Source: Azoarcus sp. (GTDB lineage Bacteria; Pseudomonadota; Gammaproteobacteria; Burkholderiales; Rhodocyclaceae). From it: a DNA stretch of 64,000 bases. Each line of letters opens with the position of its first letter. The first letter of the stretch is position 1. Positions 34,665 through 43,949 of the stretch are shown piece by piece. The position numbers and the translations under genes are program-made. The notes beneath the pieces were generated by a model that was not told the DNA's origin, ran no database searches, and was given only the letters and a program-made list of their open reading frames with translations. The stretch spans positions 1-64,000 of the forward strand of contig JAUSOD010000046.1 of NCBI GenBank assembly GCA_030656215.1, in the 5' to 3' direction.

Positions 34665-34815
34665 GCATCCCCGTTGGTTCGAGGATGGTGCCGGCATGGT
34701 GCGCAGTGAGCAGAATCTCACGGCGCACGGAATGGAGGATGGGCGTTGTGCCTGGGGGCTGAGCTAAGATGAGCCTCACGATCTCGGCTTGAACGCCCAT
34801 CTTTGGATCACGGAA

Positions 34816-37326
34816 ATGCCGGATACTGACAACCCGAGTGTGCGCAAGGAACAGACGGCGATCGAGCTGGACAAACAGGCTCTGCACGAAAGTGAAGCCA
34901 TGCTGCGCAACGTGCTTGACGAGATTCCGGACCCGCTTGTACTGAAGGATCACGACGGCAACTTCCTGTTCGGCAACCGAACCGTGGCGCGCTTGTACAA
35001 CACCACCCCTGCCGAGATGGTAGGCAAGCAGGATGGTGATTTCGGCGTGCCGAAGGAGATGGCAGACTTCTTTCGCGAGAACGTGCTCGCGATCATGGCC
35101 AGCGGCGAAACACAGGTTGTTCTTGAAGACAGTCGGGACGCGGTCAGCGGCGAAATCCGCCACTATCGGTCGATCAAGAAACCGCTCAAGGATGCCCGCG
35201 GCAACAAGCAGATTCTGGTCATCGCGCAAGACATCACCGATATCATTCATGCGCAGAAGATGTTGGTCAAAAGCGAGCGTCGCCTGCAGGACGTGCTCGA
35301 AGTCACGCGCGAAGGTATCTGGGACTGGCATGTGCCCAGTGGCAAGGTGATCCACAACGCGCAGTGGTACGGTTTGCTAGGCTATGCGGCGGGTGAGCTC
35401 AGTGATGACTTCGAGACATTCGGAAAGCTGGTTTACCCCGACGACATGGAGGCCGTCATCCTCCGCCTCGAGGGGGCACTGAAAGGCCAGACCGATGCCT
35501 ATTATTCCGAGCATCGTCTCGTGTGCAAGGACGGAACCCCGATCTGGATCCAGGACCGCGGGCGTGTCGTGGAACGGGACGCAGAAGGCAAGCCGCTGCG
35601 GCTTGTGGGCAGCTTTGCCGACATCTCGATGCAGAAGGCGCATCAGCGGCAACTCGAACGCCTGGCCCATTACGATGCGCTGACCGGTCTCCCCAACCGG
35701 GTATTGCTGGCGGATCGCCTGAACCAGGCGATGGTTCAGGCCAGGCGGCGGAAAAAGCAACTGGTGGTGGCCTATCTGGATCTGGATGGATTCAAATCCA
35801 TCAACGACCAATATGGCCACGATGTTGGTGACCAGTTGCTGACGAGGCTTGCCGCGCATATCAAGGCCGAGTTACGCGAGGGTGATACCTTCGCCCGCCT
35901 GGGCGGGGACGAATTTGTCGCCGTATTCGGCGACCTGCCGGACGCGCACGCGAGCGTGCCGATGATCCTGCGTCTGCTCTCGGCAGTTGCCTTGCCGGTG
36001 CACGTGAAGGGGCTGACCCTTCACGTGTCGGGTAGCGTCGGGGTCAGCGCCTATCCGCAAGTGGAGGAGGTCGATGCCGATCAGCTTCTGCGCCAGGCCG
36101 ACCAGGCCATGTACCAGGCGAAGCTGGCGGGCAGGAATCGCTACCACGTGTTTGATGCCGAACAGGACCGCAGTATGCGGGGACACCACGAAAGCCTGAA
36201 ACGCATCGAACGCGGGCTGTCGGACAACGAGTTTGTTCTGCATTACCAACCCAAGGTGAATCTGCGCACCGGTCAGGTGATCGGGATGGAGGCACTGATC
36301 CGATGGCAGCACCCCGACCATGGCCTGCTGGCGCCGGCGGACTTTCTGCCCGTGATCGAGAGTCACCGGCTTGGTGTGGAATTGGGCAATTGGGTGCTGA
36401 ACACCGCGTTGGACCAGATTGAAGCCTGGCAGCGTCAGGGCGTCGATCTGGCGGTCAGCATCAACGTCTCGGCGCACCATCTGCAACAAGCTGATTTTGC
36501 CGCCAGACTGCAGGCCAGTCTCGCTGCCCATCCCGACGTCCGCGGGGGGCAGCTGGAGCTCGAGGTGCTCGAGACCAGCGCGCTTGACGACGTGAACTAC
36601 GTGGCGAGCGTTATCAGCGCATGTGCCGAGTTGGGCGTGGGGTTTTCGCTGGACGATTTTGGCACCGGCTATTGCTCGCTGACCTATCTCAGGCACCTGC
36701 CTGCCGGGACGCTCAAGATAGACCGCAGTTTTGTACGCGACATGCTGGAGGATCCGGAAGACCTCGCCATTCTCGAAGGGGTACTGGGGCTGGCTGCGGC
36801 GTTTCGGCGCAGGGTCATTGCCGAAGGCGTGGAGACCGTGGAACAAGGCGTGATGCTGCTGCAACTGGGCTGCGAGTTGGCACAGGGCTTCGGTATTGCT
36901 CGTCCGATGCCGGCGCACCATGTGCCGAGGTGGGTCGAGGCTTGGCGTTGTGACCACGCCTGGCTCGGTCAGACCGCGGTCAGCAGAGAGGATCTCCCGG
37001 TGCTCTATGCCTGCGTGGAGCACCGTGCCTGGATCGCGGCAATCGGAAGCCACCTGGCAGATCAGCACAGCGCCCCTCCTCAGTTCGACCATCACAAGTG
37101 CAGGGTCGGAAAGTGGATGGATGGAGAAGGTGCCGTCCGCTATGCGGCACATCCGGGCTTCGAGGCGATCCAGCAGTTGCATCTGCGGGTGCACGAGCTG
37201 GCAACCGAACTGCTGGCGCTTCACGCGAAGGGCTGCTCGACCGCTGCCGAGGCGGGATTTGCCCGGCTGCTCGCCCTCCGGGATCGATTGGTCGCGAGTC
37301 TGCTTCAGCTTCTGAGCAAGCGCTGA
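34816..37326 (+). CDS. PAS-PAS-GGDEF-EAL protein with C-terminal zinc-binding CZB domain
   Basis: An 836-residue cytoplasmic c-di-GMP enzyme. Two PAS domains (about residues 25-140 and 150-270) precede a GGDEF cyclase domain with intact RLGGDEFV (near 362). An EAL phosphodiesterase domain follows, with EALIRW (near 491), DDFGTGYCSL and IAEGVET intact. The C-terminus (about 715-790) matches the CZB chemoreceptor zinc-binding domain: His-x-x-Trp (EHRAWI), HHKCRVGKW, and later His residues in LHLRVHEL. CZB is known to inhibit the cyclase DgcZ when zinc is bound. No membrane segment is seen. The ATG at 34816 is chosen over a TTG at 34789; its ribosome-binding site is weak. Confidence 0.9.
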   Translation: MPDTDNPSVRKEQTAIELDKQALHESEAMLRNVLDEIPDPLVLKDHDGNFLFGNRTVARLYNTTPAEMVGKQDGDFGVPKEMADFFRENVLAIMASGETQVVLEDSRDAVSGEIRHYRSIKKPLKDARGNKQILVIAQDITDIIHAQKMLVKSERRLQDVLEVTREGIWDWHVPSGKVIHNAQWYGLLGYAAGELSDDFETFGKLVYPDDMEAVILRLEGALKGQTDAYYSEHRLVCKDGTPIWIQDRGRVVERDAEGKPLRLVGSFADISMQKAHQRQLERLAHYDALTGLPNRVLLADRLNQAMVQARRRKKQLVVAYLDLDGFKSINDQYGHDVGDQLLTRLAAHIKAELREGDTFARLGGDEFVAVFGDLPDAHASVPMILRLLSAVALPVHVKGLTLHVSGSVGVSAYPQVEEVDADQLLRQADQAMYQAKLAGRNRYHVFDAEQDRSMRGHHESLKRIERGLSDNEFVLHYQPKVNLRTGQVIGMEALIRWQHPDHGLLAPADFLPVIESHRLGVELGNWVLNTALDQIEAWQRQGVDLAVSINVSAHHLQQADFAARLQASLAAHPDVRGGQLELEVLETSALDDVNYVASVISACAELGVGFSLDDFGTGYCSLTYLRHLPAGTLKIDRSFVRDMLEDPEDLAILEGVLGLAAAFRRRVIAEGVETVEQGVMLLQLGCELAQGFGIARPMPAHHVPRWVEAWRCDHAWLGQTAVSREDLPVLYACVEHRAWIAAIGSHLADQHSAPPQFDHHKCRVGKWMDGEGAVRYAAHPGFEAIQQLHLRVHELATELLALHAKGCSTAAEAGFARLLALRDRLVASLLQLLSKR

Positions 37327-37386
37327 GGGCCGGCTCGAAACGCCAGGTGGCGAACGGCCCGTCGGCGGAGCTTGCGCAGCCTGAGT

Positions 37387-38031
37387 TCAGGGCGAGGTCA
37401 GGCCATTGCGAATCGCGTACTTGGTCAGCTCGGCGATGCTGTGCAGCTCCAGCTTGCGCATGATGTTGCGCCGATGGACTTCCACCGTGCTGGTGGCGAT
37501 ATTGAGGCGGTCGCCGATTTCGGGCGAGGTGTGGCCCTCGGCGAGCAGCTGCAGCACCTCGCGTTCGCGGCGTCCGAGACGATCGGCAGAGGGAAGTTTG
37601 CCGTCGTTCTTGCGCCGCACACTGTCGACCAACACCGCCGACGCATCCGGGCACAGATAAGTCCGGCCGTTGGCGACGGCGCGGATGGCGCGCAACAGTT
37701 CGTCGCGACCGGCCGACTTGACCACGTAACCCAGCGCACCCGCATCGAGCATCTGCAGCACGATGCGACGGTCGGAGTAGGTCGAAAGCGCGATCACCCG
37801 GGTTTGGGGTTGTTCAGCGAGCAGTGTGCGCGCAGCTTCGATGCCGCCCATGACAGGCATGCCCACATCCATCAGCACAATGTCCGGCTTCAGCTCACGG
37901 GCAAGCTCCAGTCCCTTCAGCCCGTCACACGCCTCGCCGACAAGTGCAATGTCGTGCTCGCGTTCAAGTACCGTCTTGAGTGCTTCGCGCAGTATCTTGT
38001 GATCGTCCACCAGCAAGATCCGAATTGCCAT
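37387..38031 (-). CDS. NarL/LuxR-type response regulator
   Basis: A 214-residue regulator with a receiver domain (Asp55 in VLMDVGMP as phosphoacceptor, VDDHK near the start, Lys in VVKSAG) and a LuxR-type helix-turn-helix at about residues 148-210 (LGRREREVLQLLAEGHTSPEIGDRLNIATSTVEVHRRNI). The start at 38031 has a strong GGGGGAG sequence six bases upstream; a longer start at 38061 is less likely. It overlaps the end of the hybrid histidine kinase gene by 68 bases and is its likely partner, since that kinase has the HisKA_3 type typical of NarL-family pairs. Confidence 0.92.
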   Translation of the reverse strand: MAIRILLVDDHKILREALKTVLEREHDIALVGEACDGLKGLELARELKPDIVLMDVGMPVMGGIEAARTLLAEQPQTRVIALSTYSDRRIVLQMLDAGALGYVVKSAGRDELLRAIRAVANGRTYLCPDASAVLVDSVRRKNDGKLPSADRLGRREREVLQLLAEGHTSPEIGDRLNIATSTVEVHRRNIMRKLELHSIAELTKYAIRNGLTSP

Positions 38032-41000
38032 TGACTCCCCCGTTATTAAATGTGTGCCCATGCTTTGCCGGAAACCTTATCGTGATTGTTGTTCCATCCC
38101 CGGGCATGCTGATGACGATCATTTCGCCACCGATGAACTCTATTCGTTCCCTGACACTGATCAGCCCGAAGCCAGTATTGCCCGCCGGGGTTGAAAGGGC
38201 TTTCTCGTAATCAAACCCGCAGCCGTAGTCGGTGACGGTAACTGCAATATGCGTGTCGTCCTCGTGTTTGCAATCGACATCGGCACGATTTGTGTCGGCA
38301 TGCCTGGCAACGTTGATCAGCAACTCGCGGACGGCCCTGAAGATGGTCGTGCGCGCCGGCTCCTCGAGCATGGGCAGGCTGTCGTCGCCGCCCACCCGGA
38401 CCGCGAGCCCGTAGAGACGCTCCATCTCCTCGCTCAACCACTCGAGTGCCGGCACCAGGCCAAGCGTATCGAGCACCGGTGGGTTGAGGTGCAGCATCAG
38501 TGAGCGAACCGATCGATTTCCCTGGTCGACCAGGGTTTCGATCTCCTTGAGCGCGCCCTTGAGTGCACCACGGCGCTCGGTGCCCTCGAGCGAGGTGAGC
38601 TTGATCTTGACGATGGCCAGCACTTGTCCGAGGTCGTCGTGCAGGTCACGCGCCAGCATGCGCCGCTCGCGGTCTTCGCTCAAGGCGAGTTCTGCCATCA
38701 GGGTTCGGAGCTGCACGGTCCGCTCGCGTACGCGCTCCTCCAGCGATGTAGCCATCGCACGCAGTGCGGTTTCGGCTTGATCCGACGACCGCCTTGATTC
38801 GGTGATGTTGCTGTAGGTGACGACCACGCCATTGACATGGCTGGGGTCGGTTCGGTAGGGGGTGATGCGGCGCAGATACCATTGCTCGTCCTGAGACTTG
38901 AAATCACGCTGTTTCGAGCGTTTGGTTCGCAGCACCTCGGCGATATCTTCGATCAGACTGTTGCCGAGACCGACCGTGGAGAAGTCGGTGATCGAGCGGC
39001 CGACATCGCCGGCAATGATGCTGCCGATGCCTTTCATGCTGGGGGTGAACCACTTGATGCGCAGTTCGCGGTCGAGGCAGATCGTGGCAATCTCGCTGCA
39101 GGAGAGCAGGTTGCGCAGGTCGGTATTGCTGCCCTCCAGTTCGACAACCTTGGCCTGAAGCTGCTGGTTGACCGTGATCAGCTCTTCGTTCAGTGATTGC
39201 AGCTCTTCCTTCGAGCTCTCGAGTTCTTCGTTGATCGACTGGAGTTCTTCATTGATCGAGACGACTTCCTCGTTCGAAACCTTGAGCTCCTCGTTCGAGG
39301 TTTCGAGGCTCTCGATGGTGCTTCTCAAGTCATCCTTGGTCGCGCTCAGCTCCGCTTCGAGCTGACTTACCAGGCGGCTCTCGTCCTCGCCCGGAAGGCT
39401 GGTTCCGAGCTGCGGCTGGTCCTGGAACACGACCATCAGCAGTTGGCCGCTTTCCTCGGCCTGAGCCTTGATCGGAAGAACGCTGAGTCGAACCGGCTGG
39501 TAGCGGCCTTCGCGACGTACGCGGGCGTTGTCGACAATGACCGGGGCGTCGCTCGACAGTGCCCGTTTGAGCGCGCTCCCGAGCCGCGAACGCAGCCCGT
39601 CACGGGCTTGTGCGAGCAGATCGTGGGTGGGTGTGCCCCGCGGCATCTGCAGGTAGTTCTCGGTCGGGCCGGAGAAGTACAGGGCTTCGAAGCGGGAATT
39701 GACCAGCACGGAAGCCGGCGCGAACTGTTCGAGGATCACTTGCTGGTTGATTCTCGCCAGATACGCCGGGCGTGGTGCACCCTTCAACTGTGCAGTCGGG
39801 GGGATGGGCTCCGGTAGCACGGGTGTCTTGCCGCTGCCGCGAATGGGCAGCTGTATGTCGGCCGGCTTGTAGCCGGCCAGGCGGCGGAAGATGCGCCACT
39901 TTTTCGAGATCGGCGCAAAGATGTCGGCTTGCTTGCCTACGGTTTCGGCGGTACCGAGGAACAGGAAGCCGTTTGGAAGCAGCGCGAAATGGAACAGCAG
40001 ACAGAGCTCCTGCTGAGCTTCACTTTCGAGATAGATGAGCAGATTGCGACAACAGACGAGGTCCACCCGCGAGAATGGCGGGTCGGTCATCACATTCTGC
40101 TCGCCGAAAATCACGCAGTCGCGCAAGGCCTTGCCGACCTGGAAGTGGTGGTTTTCGCTGCTCTCGACGAAGTAGGGATGCAGGTACTCGGGTGGTACCT
40201 GCATGGCGATGCCGGAGGGGTAGGATCCGAGACGGCCCAGATGCAGCGCCCCCTCGTTGGCGTCGGTGGCAAACACCATCAGGGGGCAGGGCTTTTCGGC
40301 CTGGCGCAGTTCCTCCAGAATCAGGATAGCGACTGTATAGGCTTCCTCGCCGGTCGAGCAGGCAGGCACCCAGACCCGGATGGGCTCACCGCTGCACTTG
40401 CTCTCGACCAGCGGCGCGATGACCAGTTTCCGGAGTTGTTGCCAGGCTTCCGGATCGCGAAAGAACTCGGTGACCCCAATCAGCAGGTCCTTGAACAGTG
40501 CGTTGGCCTCCTGTGGGTCGGCTTCGAGCACGGTCTGGTAGTCGGACAGTTCATTGATTGAGCGCAGGCCCATGCGGCGCCGGATTCGACGAATGAGGGT
40601 GTTGTGCTTGTAGCCGGAGAAGTTGTATCCGCGCCGAGTGTGGATCAGGCGCAGGATGCCTTCCAGCTGCTGCTGCCCTGCGTCTTCGACCGAAGCGGGA
40701 GAGCGCTGCGCCACATAATCGTGCTGCGCATAGCGCAGCAGTACGGTCGGCATGGCGGCAACCGGAAGCACGCTGTTGACCAGGCCGGTACCGATGGCAC
40801 TGCGCGGCATGCTGTCGAACTGGGCCGTTTCGGGCGCTTGTGCCAGCACGATGCCGCCGTTTGCCTCGATGCTCCTGAGTCCCTGCGAGCCGTCGGTGCC
40901 GCTTCCGGACAGGATGATGCCGATCGCGCGTTCGTGCTGATCGTCGCCGAGCGAGCTGAAGAAGTGGTCGATGGGTAACCTGGGCCCCTTCGTGTTGGTC

Positions 41001-41386
41001 GGCGGCTCGAAATGCAGGCGACCGTGCTGCAGCGAGGGATAGGTATTGGCCGGAATGGTGTAAATGTGACCGGGCACGAGCACCGTGTCATTGGCGGCGG
41101 CCACAGTGGGCATCGCGGTGTGCTTGCCGATGATCTCGGCGGCGAGACTTTTCTGGGTCGGGTAGAGGTGCTGTATGACCACGAAGGCGATATCGCCGGT
41201 GGCCGGCATGGCCTCGAAAAATTCGCAGATGGCGTCGAGCCCTCCTGCCGAGGCGCCGATCGCCGCGATGCAGAAGGCGGCATCGCCGCTTGCCCGCAAT
41301 ATTATTTTTTCACCAGTCCCGACTTCCGCAGATTGCGGCACGGCGTCGGTCGACGGGGTGGCAGGAGAGGGTGTACGCTTGGTCAA
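37964..41386 (-). CDS. CheB-CheR-PAS hybrid sensor histidine kinase (HisKA_3 type)
   Basis: A large signalling protein of about 1140 residues. Domains in order: CheB methylesterase (IGASAGGLDAI, catalytic Ser near 46; HLYPTQKS; SGSGTDGSQGL), CheR methyltransferase (VWVPACSTGEEAYTVA, CCRNLLIYL), a PAS region, then a coiled coil of repeated S/N-EEL heptads (about 690-780). A second PAS and a HisKA_3 kinase with H-box DLHDDLGQ (His near 916) and HATPase (NVARHAD, YGCGFDY, GFGLISVRERI) follow. No membrane segment. Such fusions combine receptor-methylation domains with kinase output. The start is uncertain: a TTG at 41386 has AGGGGA upstream, and a TTG at 41428 is the alternative. Confidence 0.88.
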   Translation of the reverse strand: MTKRTPSPATPSTDAVPQSAEVGTGEKIILRASGDAAFCIAAIGASAGGLDAICEFFEAMPATGDIAFVVIQHLYPTQKSLAAEIIGKHTAMPTVAAANDTVLVPGHIYTIPANTYPSLQHGRLHFEPPTNTKGPRLPIDHFFSSLGDDQHERAIGIILSGSGTDGSQGLRSIEANGGIVLAQAPETAQFDSMPRSAIGTGLVNSVLPVAAMPTVLLRYAQHDYVAQRSPASVEDAGQQQLEGILRLIHTRRGYNFSGYKHNTLIRRIRRRMGLRSINELSDYQTVLEADPQEANALFKDLLIGVTEFFRDPEAWQQLRKLVIAPLVESKCSGEPIRVWVPACSTGEEAYTVAILILEELRQAEKPCPLMVFATDANEGALHLGRLGSYPSGIAMQVPPEYLHPYFVESSENHHFQVGKALRDCVIFGEQNVMTDPPFSRVDLVCCRNLLIYLESEAQQELCLLFHFALLPNGFLFLGTAETVGKQADIFAPISKKWRIFRRLAGYKPADIQLPIRGSGKTPVLPEPIPPTAQLKGAPRPAYLARINQQVILEQFAPASVLVNSRFEALYFSGPTENYLQMPRGTPTHDLLAQARDGLRSRLGSALKRALSSDAPVIVDNARVRREGRYQPVRLSVLPIKAQAEESGQLLMVVFQDQPQLGTSLPGEDESRLVSQLEAELSATKDDLRSTIESLETSNEELKVSNEEVVSINEELQSINEELESSKEELQSLNEELITVNQQLQAKVVELEGSNTDLRNLLSCSEIATICLDRELRIKWFTPSMKGIGSIIAGDVGRSITDFSTVGLGNSLIEDIAEVLRTKRSKQRDFKSQDEQWYLRRITPYRTDPSHVNGVVVTYSNITESRRSSDQAETALRAMATSLEERVRERTVQLRTLMAELALSEDRERRMLARDLHDDLGQVLAIVKIKLTSLEGTERRGALKGALKEIETLVDQGNRSVRSLMLHLNPPVLDTLGLVPALEWLSEEMERLYGLAVRVGGDDSLPMLEEPARTTIFRAVRELLINVARHADTNRADVDCKHEDDTHIAVTVTDYGCGFDYEKALSTPAGNTGFGLISVRERIEFIGGEMIVISMPGDGTTITIRFPAKHGHTFNNGGVNGNSDLAGGRSQDTARSTQDGT

Positions 41387-41845
41387 GCCGGTGTTCCCCT
41401 GATGCGATGCATACCCGCGTGTGGTCAAGGTCTGGAGGGACGAGACAGATCGCCGTTCGATTCAGACTACCAGGAAAAAAGTAACAAACTACCGGTCGAT
41501 AAACAGTACCCTAGACAAGGTAGTCATTTTTCGTCTGCTGTGTCATCAGTGCGGCACCGGCTTGCTTGTCACCCACATGGGATCAGTAGCAGGAAAATAC
41601 CGTGTGAGGGTGCCGTTTGGCAAGCCAGATGCGGGCTTGCGCTGATTCTTGCGGATAGGTCCTGCGTGCCCGGGACTACTGCTGCCCGGGTAGTCGGTAC
41701 TGGACGGTTGGGGTATTTCTCGTCTGCCGGCGGTGTCGTATCGTTGTTTCACCGGGCGCTCGACGACTCGGGTGGATAGACCCGGCACGCCGGGTCGCGA
41801 GAATGGGTCGTCGTGTCGTCCGGACAAGAAAGGGGAGGAGACGGA
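41387..41845. other. gene-free control region upstream of the hybrid kinase
   Basis: About 460 bases with no convincing gene. It includes an A+T-richer pocket at 41451-41540 that probably carries the kinase promoter, with a seven-base inverted repeat GACTACC/GGTAGTC (41465-41471 and 41519-41525). A smaller GACTAC/GTAGTC dyad lies around 41670-41695. Nothing else is recognised here. Confidence 0.4.
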
Positions 41846-42202
41846 ATGCGCTGCGACGATTGTGTTCCCGGCAAATTCGACGATGCTGTTCGTGTTCCGT
41901 CGAAGGCTGGATCCATGAGGTGCGCGGCGGCCGTGCTGTTCGCCACTGCGTTCTGTGCCGGGGCTGCGGCGGGTGTGGCTGGCGAGGTGGCGATGCCCGC
42001 GGTCACCGACCAGACTGCGCAGGGTGATCGTCTGGCCCGACAGGCAGCAGGGCAGGGCGGCTACTGCGACCCCAGTGCGGTGCATGGCCCGGCGCCCGGT
42101 TGTCGCGCCAGGCCGGCGACAATGGCGGTCCGCAGTGTGCGCCAAGACGCGAACCCCGACGCGTTCCTGTTGCTTCTGCAGATTCTGCGCTCCCCGAAAT
42201 AA
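41846..42202 (+). CDS. hypothetical small exported protein
   Basis: A 118-residue frame that I do not recognise. The ATG at 41846 has a very good ribosome-binding site (GGAGGAG six bases before). It encodes a Cys-containing 23-residue lead (MRCDDCVPGKFDD..), then a hydrophobic signal-like stretch (CAAAVLFATAFCAGAAAGVAG) and a short polar tail with two cysteines (GGYCDP, APGCRARP). An alternative start at 41915 would make the hydrophobic stretch a normal signal peptide but has no good ribosome-binding site. It is probably a small periplasmic protein, but a chance frame is not excluded. Confidence 0.4.
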   Translation: MRCDDCVPGKFDDAVRVPSKAGSMRCAAAVLFATAFCAGAAAGVAGEVAMPAVTDQTAQGDRLARQAAGQGGYCDPSAVHGPAPGCRARPATMAVRSVRQDANPDAFLLLLQILRSPK

Positions 42203-42238
42203 CAGGAGGGTTCCTGTTCATATGGAAACGCTTGCCCG

Positions 42239-43912
42239 ATGCCTGCACCCGACACCGAAGGCGACCTTGCAATGCTGACCGACTTCGCACCGAACGGCCC
42301 CCAGGGGCCAGCGACCCGGTCGCGTCCGGTGGTCGACGGGGTTGCTGCCCAGCGCGCGTTGATCGAGGCGCTCATGGATCCGGCGGCTTATCCGCATCCG
42401 GTAAGCGAGGTTCGGCTGTTCGAAACGCATATCTCCTACGTGCTGTTGACCGGGCGTTTCGCATACAAGATCAAGAAGGCGGTCGATCTCGGCTTTCTCG
42501 ATTTCTCCACCCTGGAGCGACGCCGCTTCTTTTGCGAAGAAGAGCTGCGCCTTAACCGGCGGCTGGCGCCGGAGTTGTACCTGAGCGTGGTCACCATCGG
42601 TGGCTCGGCCTCCGCAGTGCATGTTGACGATGCCTCGCCGGCGGTCGAATACGCGGTGAAAATGACCGAGTTCGAGCAGGACGCACTGCTCGACCAGCGT
42701 CTTGTACATGGGCAGTTGCTGCCCGCGCACATCGACACGCTGGCAGACCGGGTGGCGGCGTTTCACGATCGGGTGCTGAGCAGCGGGGTCGCCGACGAAT
42801 TCGGGACTCCCGCTGCGGTGTGGCGGCCGGTGAACGAGAACTTCGTCCAGTTGCGCGCGATGCTGCCGGATGTCGATGATCGTTCCGCCACGCTGGCCTT
42901 GCTCGACGAGCTCGAGTGCTGGACCCATGACGAATACGCCCGGCTGACGAGGGTGCTGGCGGCGCGCAAGGTGGGCGGCTTCGTGCGCGAGTGCCATGGC
43001 GATCTGCACCTGGGCAATATCGCCTGGTTCAATGGTGCCCCGCAGATTTTCGATGGCATAGAGTTCGATCCCAACTTGCGCTGGATCGATGTGATGAACG
43101 AGGTTGCCTTCGTGGTCATGGATCTCGATGAACGCGGTCGGCCCGATTATGCCCATCGTTTTCTCGATCGTTACCTGCAGGCTAGCGGCGACTACGCCGG
43201 CCTGCAGGTATTGCCGTTTTACCGCGTGTATCGTGCACTGGTGCGTGCCAAGGTGGCGTGCATCCGCGCCGCCCAGGAGGCACCCGCGGCGCGGCAGGCG
43301 CTGGTGGGGGTGTGCGCGCGCTATGTCGCCTGCGCACGGCGCGCCAGTCAGCCGCAGTCGCGGTTTGTGATGCTCATGCATGGCTTGTCCGGGTCGGGAA
43401 AAACCACGGTCTCACAGGCGGTACTGGAGCGCACCGGTGCCGTGCGCCTGCGTTCGGACGTCGAGCGCAAGCGCTTGTCCGGGTTGCCGCCCCTGGCGCG
43501 CAGCGAGGCGGAGGCCGCGCGTGGGATCTACGCTGCCGATGCCACGCATGAAACTTACCAGCACCTGGTGGTCTTGCTGCGTGCAGTCGTGGGGGCGGGT
43601 TTTCCGGTGGTGGTGGATGCAGCCAGCCTGAAGGCGTGGCAGCGCGAGCTGTTTCGGCAGGAGGCGCAGGCGCTGGGTGTGCCCTTTCGCCTGCTGAGTT
43701 GTCAGGCAGCCGAACCCGTCCTTCTCGAGCGACTGGCGGCCCGCGCGCGGCGTGGTGGCGATGCGTCCGACGCCAATGCCGCGATCCTTGCGCATCAGCG
43801 CGCAAACGATGAGCCCCTGAGTTCGGCAGAGGTGGCGGCGACGTGGTTTGTCGACGAGGGCGCGAGTGCGCTGACCCGCGTGCTGCGCAAGATAGCGGAA
43901 TCCCTGCGTTGA
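42239..43912 (+). CDS. bifunctional aminoglycoside-phosphotransferase-like / AAA kinase protein
   Basis: A 557-residue protein with two kinase folds. Residues ~45-345 are APH-like (HGDLHLGNIAWFNGAPQIFDGIEFDPNLRWID carries the catalytic loop and metal-binding Asp). Residues ~375-550 form a P-loop kinase of the zeta/Gnt type with Walker A GLSGSGKTT and a following LRSDVERKRL. This two-domain family is widespread and uncharacterised; its substrates are unknown. The start at 42239 has only a weak upstream GGAA; Met12 at 42272 is possible. It ends shortly before the convergent XRE regulator gene. Confidence 0.82.
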   Translation: MPAPDTEGDLAMLTDFAPNGPQGPATRSRPVVDGVAAQRALIEALMDPAAYPHPVSEVRLFETHISYVLLTGRFAYKIKKAVDLGFLDFSTLERRRFFCEEELRLNRRLAPELYLSVVTIGGSASAVHVDDASPAVEYAVKMTEFEQDALLDQRLVHGQLLPAHIDTLADRVAAFHDRVLSSGVADEFGTPAAVWRPVNENFVQLRAMLPDVDDRSATLALLDELECWTHDEYARLTRVLAARKVGGFVRECHGDLHLGNIAWFNGAPQIFDGIEFDPNLRWIDVMNEVAFVVMDLDERGRPDYAHRFLDRYLQASGDYAGLQVLPFYRVYRALVRAKVACIRAAQEAPAARQALVGVCARYVACARRASQPQSRFVMLMHGLSGSGKTTVSQAVLERTGAVRLRSDVERKRLSGLPPLARSEAEAARGIYAADATHETYQHLVVLLRAVVGAGFPVVVDAASLKAWQRELFRQEAQALGVPFRLLSCQAAEPVLLERLAARARRGGDASDANAAILAHQRANDEPLSSAEVAATWFVDEGASALTRVLRKIAESLR

Positions 43913-43949
43913 ACGGTGCCCCAGGGCGCCACCTACCGGCGACATCTGG

